The translations under genes and the position numbers were made by a program. Below the pieces are notes generated by a model. It had not been told where the DNA came from. It was given only the letters and a program-made list of their open reading frames with translations, and made no database searches. Positions 12,901 through 23,220 of a DNA stretch of 64,000 nucleotides are shown here, piece by piece (position 1 is the first letter of the stretch; each line of letters opens with the position of its first letter). This DNA comes from Strigamia acuminata (Eukaryota; Arthropoda; Chilopoda; Geophilomorpha; Linotaeniidae), in NCBI GenBank assembly GCA_949358305.1, contig OX442314.1:6389087-6453086 (forward strand), read 5' to 3'.

Positions 12901-15900
12901 GGGGAAATCCAATTATGACATCCAACTGGACCTCAGAGGTCATCTTCAAGGTCATCCACATTGTAACTCGAGAACCGATAGAGAGAAAAAGTGAATTAGA
13001 AAGTTGTAGAGCACGATCCAATTAGTCTAAAACTATTTTTAAAAGCCATTTCCATCCCTTTTTGTTCAAGCCACACCGCACCGTGTTCATCGTGTCAGCG
13101 TCAATTCCTATTGCAAATGTGAACACCGAATGTCGACATCAAAAAAGAGTCTTCTAAACTTACCCTTTAAACTCAAGCAATCCGCCCTGCTTGCAATAGA
13201 TTCAATTTGCTGAAAATACAAACAATAAAACTGATATTAAAACAAACATTATTCATCCACATTAAATTCATAATAAATAATTCATGCAAGTTTGGTCTCA
13301 CAGCTGTCTTATTGTGTCTAATGAAATTTGTGCAACAACTGCAAAGACAAATTTGTGCATATCTACTTTACACAAACCCAGTAATTGTTCATCATGGTGT
13401 GCTGTCTAAATTGCCCTACTAAAAGGCCCCCAAAGACCCCGCCTTTGCTCCAAGATGCCTCGCTGGCCGTGTTTACAACAGCATGTAGTGATGCATTATT
13501 AATGAAAGCTGTTTACGAAATCTTAACCAATGGGAATTCTCCGACGTTTCATTAGAAAACAAGTCGATGCCTTCAAAAAGATCTTTGTTTTTCAATCACG
13601 TTTTATTGCACTGTTTTGTAATTTGCATCGGAAATTTGCTTATCGGCACGGTGGAATTAATTGTCAAAATGTTGACAAAAATGGACTAAACCGTTGTTGT
13701 AATTGGATGGGAAGCGTTATCATCGGTTGAACCCAACAATGTGTTTTGTCTTGTGTTGAAATTCAACCTTTAATTCAGCAACATGTTTGCCTTAAATGAG
13801 AGCTGTCAGGAAAAGGATGTTTGAATGCCATTAAACCTTCGCCCATTATCTAAATAACCAACCCTTGCAGACACACACAATTAAGTTGCACGTGGCTCCA
13901 GATGCAACAGACCAGCAAACAAAGAGAAGTGATGCCACCATTTCAAAAGTTGAAATTTTGTAGATTGTTTAAAAACTAATTTTAAAGCTGTGCTGAATTT
14001 CAATGCATTGTTGTGCAGTTTTATGCATTGTTGCCAATTCTTGTGAAATTTCAAAGCTTTCTTGTCAATTTTTGTAAAATTTCAAAGCATTGTTGTGGAT
14101 TTTAAAGCATTGTTGTTGTGGATTTTAAAGCATTGTTATGGATTTTTAAGCATTGTTGTGGATTTTAAAGCATTGTTGTGGATTTTAAAGCATTGTTGTT
14201 GTGGATTTTAAAGCATTGTTGTTGTGGATTTTAAAGCATTGTTGTGGATTTTAAAGCATTGTTGTTGTGGATTTTAAAGTATTGTTGTGGATTTTAAAGC
14301 ATTGTTGTGGATTTTAAAGCATTGTTGTTGTGGATTTTAAGGCATTGTTGTTGTGGATTTTAAGGCATTGTTGTTGTGGATTTTAAGGCATTGTTGTTGT
14401 GGATTTTAAGGCATTGTTGTGGATTTTAAGGCATTGTTGTGGATTTTAAGGCATTGTTGTGGATTTTAAGACATTGTTGTGGATTTTAAGGCATTGTTGT
14501 GGATTTTAAGGCATTGTTGTGGATTTTAATGCATTGTTGTAAATTGTTGTCAAATTCCAAAACAGTGCCATCAAATTTAAAGCATTGTCATCAATTTTAA
14601 AGCATTGTCATCAATTTTAAAGCATTGTCGTCAATTTTAAAGCATTGACATCAATTTTAAAGCATTGACATCAATTTTAAAAAATTGTTGTAGATTTTAT
14701 GGATTTTTGAGACATTGTTGATGGTTTTAAAGCATTGTTGATGCTTTTTAAAACATTTTTGATGCTTTTTAAAGCATTGTTGATGCTTTTTAAAACATTG
14801 TTGATGCTTTTTAAAGCATTGTTGATGCTTTTCAAAGCATTGTTGTCAAATTTCAAAGTATTACTGTTAAAATTCAAAGCATTGTCAATTTTAAAGCATT
14901 GTTATCATTTTTAAAGCATTGATATCATTTTTAAAGCATTGTTATTATTTTTAAAGCATTGATAAGGCATTTTTTGATGATTTTTAAAACATGGCCGTGC
15001 ATTTTAAAGCATTGCTATCACCGGTGGAAAATTTTTGCTAAAAACATGACGCAATTCTATTGGTGCTACTTATTCCTTTCTCCGAAAACCAAAACTTTCC
15101 TCCAAAAAATTCTTTCTTCCTATTCATCATAAACCACCGCCGCACATGTGCACACATTTGGCCTTTTACCAATTCCCAACTCCACCGTCAAACTCAATGG
15201 TTTGCTACCAAACTTGGCATCATTTTTGCATTCCTTCCCTTGGGTTCTCCCCACCTTAACCCTTTCTTTACACATTTTATTACCAAACAAACCTTTAATC
15301 TCCACCTAAAAATACCAACACCAATTTGTCCTCAAGCAACATTTACTTATGCCATTTAAAAATAAACAATTTCATCACACCGCATGATAAATTTCCATTT
15401 CCACCACCAATGTGTCAAGGTTACTGAACTAACCAACACAAAAAATAACTTGCATCACTGACTCTAAACAGCCAAACATAACATTTTACAACTCTTTCGC
15501 AACACATTTTTACTTTACCCCAACATTACAAAATCTCCATTTTTCAATTCAATTCAATTTCTCATTGACATCAATGGTTCACAGGCAGGAAATCTATTTT
15601 TATACAATCCCTTTATTATTTCCTATTATTATATAAAAAAAACACAATTTTTGTCCTCAATTACAGCAATTCTTGTGTGGTAAATGAACCACATCAAAAG
15701 AGCAGGAATTATTGGTTTCAAACAGAAAATGCTGCCATTCTGCAACCACTCCTGTTGTTTTTAATGCATTTCACATTACAAATTTTATGTCCGTAGTCTA
15801 GACATTATAGAAACTTGCGTAATGCCTCTTTCGAAGCTTTACGTAAGCTCGCAGGAGAAATCACCCGTCGACACTTTGTACTGGATGTGACTCACCCTCA

Positions 15901-18900
15901 CAAGATCGATGGAATAGTGGTATCCTGTTTGAGCCACGTGCAAAACCCATTAAATCAATACAGATTGTTTCCCACAGATTTGTCGTATTGTTAGGTGCGT
16001 ACGACGCTCTTTGCTTCTTCGTCTGGCTAGGTTTGTACTGTTGGCAATGCGTGCAACTACGGACGTAATTCTAATTAACTTATCTTACTCACACCTAACC
16101 AATAATAAATACTGCATAACAATACCGTACTTTAGCAAAAATACGGTATTCTCGGTGTCTCAGCCGTGGCTACTATTCAAGGGCGGCTACAATTTGAGGG
16201 CGACTCCTTATTGGTCGCTTGTTTTTGGCTTAAAATGTACAGGCTACTTTACAATGCTGGGAATTGTTGTTCACAATCGTGCAAAGCGCAGAAAATCGGT
16301 TGCGTGTAAATTGTTAAGAAGAAAGCACGTGGAAAATTTTCAATAGACCTTTGAAAAAATGAGGTCAGCTGATCCGATCGTGTGATCGTAACAATGGTTG
16401 CCCCGTCTATGAGAAAAACCAATGCAAAATAACATTATAACGTTGTTAGTTTGTAGTTTTCTCTTTGTGGGTGTGGCCAAACTGCATTACATCATAATTT
16501 TCCAATGGTCTATTCTGAATTCGCTTCGCTGCATTGTGAACAGAAACTTCGCGCAACAATTAAATTTCCCAGCATTGTAAACTAGCCTTTATATCTGTGA
16601 ATTTTTATCCGGTCCGTCCTTACCGAAAGACCCATTGCTGCAAGTTAGGAAAACAGTTAAATTTGCAGGTGGCAACCACAACTGCTGTTTAACAAAGGGA
16701 AAAATCCTCTCAACAGCTGCAGTAATTAAACAATTGAAATAAGATTTGACCGTGACCCAACACAATAAACTATTGCAGTTGTGTTCAGAAGTGACTCGCA
16801 TACAACAACAATAAATGATCAGCAAATAAGCAGAAGCCATCTTACTGTACCGCCTCGTTTAAACACCCAGGCGTTTAATAGTTTTTTTCAGCCGACCCCC
16901 TGGCACCAATTTGAAGCCCGGCGTTTATTCGGACCCGACGTTAATTCTGCAAAAATCACCATTTTTTTGCAAAAAATTGGCGATTAAGTCATTGGTCATT
17001 TATTTAATTAATTATGCTAAATGCAAATTTTCTGCCCCTTAAAACTCCAGCAAAACTATTATGCTGGCTTTGCTGCCTAAGAAAGAGGGCTTCAGTTAAC
17101 CGCTTTTCGCATTTACCAATAGTGTTTAAACCAACCACTAGTTGGTAAAAAAAAATATTTTTTCACTGTTCATAACTAGCGCCCTCTATAAAATTAGTCG
17201 CAAACTTTCAAACATCGAAACGGCGCTTTAACTAATTGACCTGAAAATTGTCCATAAATCCGTAATGCCTTATACCAGAACGGCACATTTTACCCTTATG
17301 CCTCCGAGGGTTAAATCAGTCAACAAAAATAGATTTTAATATTTTATGAAAAACCTGGGACTTGGAATCGAACCACAAAACACCGATTGTCGGTAACAAC
17401 CGCAGTATCCTGGATTCTTTTGTGGTTCCACCATCGATTAATTGATAGTCGACCAATAAAAAAATGAGAGTATATGGCATGCGAGAGAAGTTTGGTGACC
17501 GATTGATTTGAAATCTTATAATTATAACCATAGCAACAAAGTTTCGACAACAGCAGCCTACTTTTAAAAGTTTCTGCCGTTTGATAACTTCGGCGTGTCA
17601 ACAACCAGAACTGGCCTTTATTCCTTTTGAGGTTCGTGCCTTCGTGGTAATCTTTTTAAGTGTTTGTTTGCTGTATCCATGGAAATGCCTCATTAGAAAG
17701 CAAGATAAAACCTTTCCAACTGAAGCACTTGGAAAAACTTGCACTCGATTTCACTTTAATTGTTTACAAGAAATCATTTTCTCTTGCTCCAGAAAAACAA
17801 AATAATTACTACAACCCAAAAATAAATTAGTGTTCTCAGGACTGCCACTACAACTGCAGTAAACCCGCTTTTCGCAAAGATAACCTCCTTGCTGCATGTT
17901 TTGTTGTATTATCATTGTTCTCCACATGCTTTGTTGCAATTTCATTTTTTTCTGGATTGTTTGTTGTATTTTCATTGTTCTCTACACGTTTTTTCATTGT
18001 TTACTGCATGTTTTGTTGTATTATCATTGTTTTCTGTATGTTTTGTTGTATTATCATTGTTTTCTGCATGTTTTGTTGTATCATCATTGTTTTCTGCATG
18101 TTTTGTTGTATTATCATTGTTTCCTACATGTTTTCTTGTATTTTAATTGTTTCCTACATGTTTTCTTGTATTTTAATTGTTTCCTACATGTTTTCTTGTA
18201 TTTTAATTGTTTCCTACATGTTTTCTTGTATTTTAATTGTTTCCTACATGTTTTCTTGTATTTTAATTGTTTCCTACATGTTTTCTTGTATTTTAATTGT
18301 TTCCTACATGTTTTCTTGTATTTTAATTGTTTCCTACATGTTTTCTTATATTTTAATTGTTTTTCTGCTTGTTCTGCTGTATTTTCATTGTTTTCTGCAT
18401 CTTCTATTTTATTTTCCTTGTTTCTTTGAACCCACCCCACGGAAAATAAACATTTCAATCCGGCTCCCATAATTTTTCAGTTCCAGCTTCAGCCAGTGCA
18501 CAACCAGTGATTTTTAAATTCCCAGCAAATCAAATTCAAAATATTCCTTTCGCCTGCCTCGTTAACCCTCCGCAAACATCACCGAACATCCAAAAATAGC
18601 CAGACTAGAAGCAAAGGTGAAGCGCGTGAAACCCGTAAACACCGACTTGCAAATACCATCAAAATGTAACAAAATTCACATCAAATGACAAAAACAAGTC
18701 GTTAAACACTTTTTACAACCTTGTTATTGATTCGAATTACACTATAACCAGAACAAAATACGGGAGAAACAAACAGCCAATTAAGTCCGCCGTTAACCGC
18801 TTACAACCCTTCGCAACCACACCGACAAACTCAAAAGGATTCAGACAGATCCAGAAGGATTCTAGCCCACTAGAACGTCGATTATCCGAACTAATTGGGA

Positions 18901-20452
18901 AACACGCGCGTTCGTAATCTTTTTACGCCGTTTTACCGTACCGCCTCGAATAAACGACGGGGCGTTTATTACTTTGTTAGTTTTAGGATGAATTCAAGAG
19001 TGTGCCAAAACTCCAAATTTGAGCTTGGTGCAACGGTAAATCCTCTAATAGAACGCGGGCGTTTTAATTACAAAACCCAGATTTCCCCGCGCAGTAAGTC
19101 CGATGGGAATCCGTGCACAATGAGAGGATTTACGGTACATGCTGTACGGTACGTTATGTTAAAAAAAGCAATGAAAAAGCGCTGCTAGAAGGGGTCCACA
19201 GACCGTAAATCCGCCACTGGCATCCTGTATTAAAATGTTCATAACAAGTGAATACGTTGAATAAACAAGTCGGTAGATAACATCGAAATGCAGTCCAGGA
19301 ACCGGATTCACATATAAATAGTTTACAAATGACATAGTTAACTAATGATAGGGTGTTACAAGTATTACCTAATCTAGTATCTAATGGTCCCCTTGGTAAG
19401 TACCAATTATTGCATTTTTTTGGAATATTGTAGAATTTAACATGGTCAACCTACTTAGTTTTGTGGATACAATAAACCGTGTTAAACGGAGAGAAAAATC
19501 AATGACAGCTTTCAGTTGGGCTTGATGAAGCAAAACAGTAATTAAAACTGTACACTTGTGTAATTACAGTAATTATTTTCTGTTTTATGTGATGTTGAGA
19601 AATAAATAAATAAATAAATACGGAGTAAATAAAATAAATAAATATGTAATATGATTTCAGTTAAATGTGTTATTTTTGTTTGTGTTAATGGGTTTTCAGC
19701 TACAAAGTAAACGCAAGCAATTGCAAACAAAAAGGATTCAGTTCCTTTGCCACACAGGAAACAAAGCATCATTAAGCGAAGTAGTCATAATCTTGTTCGA
19801 GCCAGACATGGGCAGTGCACTGCTGGGTAACTACACTTTTGGGCTAAAAGGGTCAAGTGTGGTGCTGCAAAGGTCAATTTTGTGCAATAAAGGGGCATTT
19901 TGTGTCTAAAAACAGCATTTTATACATAGAAACTAAATTTTTGTATTGAACAAATGCAATTTTGTAGGTTAATGCATAAAAATTGCATTAATTTGCCTAA
20001 AAAATGCATTTTTGTGCCTAAAACATACAAAAATTCATTTTTTCCTAAAAAGAGCATTTTGTGTCTAAAAACAGCATTTTATACCTGGGAACTAAATTTT
20101 TGTATTGAACCAATGCAATTTAGTAGTTTAATGCATAAAAATTGCATTTATTTTCCTACAAAATGCATCTTTGGGCCTAAAAACCACATTATTGTGCCTA
20201 AATAATGCATTATTGTACCTAAAAAATGCATTTTTGTGCCTAAAAACCGCATTTTTGGGCCTAAAAACCGCATTTTTGGGCCTAAAAACCGCATTTTTGG
20301 GCCTAAAACATACAAAAATTTATTTTATCCTTTTAGACCAACTTACTTGAAGCTGTTGAATCACTTTGTTGATGGGCTTAATACTGAGCGTTTCGCACGC
20401 CGATTTGTACACTTGCACTAAATCCTCCGATGTCACATCCAATGCTAACGAA

Positions 20453-20503
<51 letters not shown>

Positions 20504-23186
20504 ATGAATAAATAAAAATTAATTCAGTTTGCGCATTTCTGCCATCAAAAACCCAAATAAAACAATCCCACCATTAAAAAACTAAAAAAAAAAAAATAAA
20601 ACTTTTATTTATTTCGATTTTTCTGCCACCATTGTGGACCAGAATAAACAAACCACTTAATTAATTTGGCGAGCAGTTTCGACATCAATCGTTAATAAGG
20701 AACGAGTGATGTCATGATTTTTATCGAGTTTTATTTTTTTCCCCTTCCCTTTCATAGCCGACCTTGAAAAAATGAAACACGTTTCTCCGCTCGCTGACCT
20801 TGATCACATATTTACAATGCGCCGCCATTTTCTCCTTTCGCTGGCTAACTCGCGCCCTCCCCCGCTTATCCGCTTGGAATAAATGAGTTGAGGGCGATGC
20901 GAGTTTTTGCTGCTTGGATATTCCAATTGGGGAAGGCGGAGGGAAAATGATGGAAAAGTTGATGGTTGGGTGGATGGTGGGATGTGTTAGTCAGTCGTTG
21001 ACTCGGGTAATTTGATGAGCGGTGATGGGGTGCGTTTGGGGTGCGAGTTTTTGGTTGTTTTTTTTTTGGATTGGTGGATTGGTGGGTTGGTGGAAATGTT
21101 GGAAAGTAGTTGGGAAAGTAGTTGGGGTTTTGAATAGATTTTTTTAAGTGAAAAATTTAATTTTTGAAGTGAAAAAGTCTGTTTTTGAGGTGAAAAAGTC
21201 TGTTTTTGAGGTGAAAAATTCAATTTTTGAGGTCAAAAATTCAATTTTTGAAATGAAAAATTCAATGGAAATGAAAAATTCAATTTTTGAGATAAAAAAT
21301 TTAATTTTTGAGATGAAAAATTTAATTTTTGAGATAAAAAATTCATTTTTGAGGTAAAAAATTCATTTTTTGATGTTAAAAATTTCATTTTATAGATGAA
21401 AAATTCATTTTTTGAGGTGAAAATTCATTTTTTGAGGTGAAAATTCATTTTTTGAGGTGAAAATTCATTTTTTGAGGTGAAAATTCATTTTTTGAGATGA
21501 AAAATCCAATTATTGCTTTAAATTTCTCATTCTTATATGAAATTAAACTTTTTTCGTGAAGAAAAATTGCATTTCTGACCAAAAACCGTTAGTTTTGATC
21601 CTTAAAACCCAATGTTTTACCTCACACACTCAATTTTGGTCTTCAACATCCAATAGTTTAATTTAAACAATTCAATATGTACCTCAAAAATCAAACACTC
21701 TCTTCACAATGCAATATTTAATTGAAAAAATATCATTTTCCAAAACAATTCACACTTAACCTTTCCATATTCAATTTCTATTAGCCTGGCCTGTGCGATA
21801 TTGCAACACATCGCAATGCAATTTTTAAATTTGTGTATTGCATATTCGTATCGCAACGAGATATCGCAAACGATATATCGCAATTTTGCGATATAATGCG
21901 ATAATCGGAGGTTTCTTCATTTCGTCGCCCTTCATTTCGTCGCCGTGTCATTTCGTCGCCGTTTTTGGCGACGAAATGACACCCAAAACGGAAAAATGGC
22001 GACGAAATGAAGAGCGACGAAATGATATGGCTAAACAATGAAAACAACCCAAACCGAACAGAAGGGCCGAATTTCTATCACAAAAATTCAATTTTAACCA
22101 CAAAAATTCAATTGTAACCACAAAAATTCAACTTTAACCACAAAAATTAAATCTTAGCTACTAAAAAATTCAATTTTAGCCACAAAAATTCAATTTTAGA
22201 CGCTAAAAATTCAATTTTAGACGCTAAAAATTCAATTTTAGCCACAAAAATTCAATTTTAACCACAAAAATTCAATTTTAACCACAAAAATTCAATTTTA
22301 ACCACAAAAATTCAATTTTAGCTACTAAAAAATTCAATTTAAGCCACAAAAATTCAACTTTAACCATAAAAATTCAATTTTAGACACTAAAAATTCAATT
22401 TTCACCCAAATTTCTACCCAAACATTAAATTTCTACTTAAAAAACTCGCTTACACGAAAATTAACCCTCTCTAATCATTCACATCAACCCCTTTAAAAAT
22501 CACACATTTATTAATCATTTAAAAATTAAAAAAAAAAAAAAAATTTACAAAGCCTCAGTGCGGAAACAACTTTCATTTCTCACTTAATTTAGACCTCATC
22601 TTGTAATTTATGTTATCAACGCTTACATAACACTCTTACAACCTGTCACACACAAAAGACAAAACCCATGCGAAAAAAAACCAAAAATAAATCCAAAAAC
22701 AACCACCAGGGAAACCGCCCCCCCAAGTGACAAAACCAAGCACAACAAACAACATGGCCGCCAGTATTTTCCACCTTTAATCCCAATTGATAACATATCA
22801 AATTCAATAAATAAAAAAAAAATTATCTAAAAAAAAAAATTAAATTAAAAAAATACAACCACACCACCCCAACCACGCCTTGTTGTTGTTTTTAATTTAG
22901 GAAAATTCCTGGCCATTCATTTGCAAGCCAAAATAAATAAAAACTTCACAAAACAAACAAAACGTGCCAAAAACACCGCTTACGCAAGCACATAGCTTCA
23001 ATTCAAATCCAACTGTGCTAATGATAATTCACACGTGTATTTCGACGAATTTATTTATCAGCGAAACGAAAAAAATAAAATAAAATAAAATATTTATTTT
23101 CCTAAAAAAATTAAAAATAAACACACATTAAAAACGGTGTCGAATGCAATAATTATATCATTAACGATATTTAATGCCGTTTTAAC

Positions 23187-23220
<34 letters not shown>

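Noticed and set aside
17885-18472. Long ORFs on both strands (177, 185 and 118 codons) with decapeptide repeats
   Set aside because: They exist only because the 30-bp repeat is a multiple of three and lacks stops; no start context, splice partners or family.
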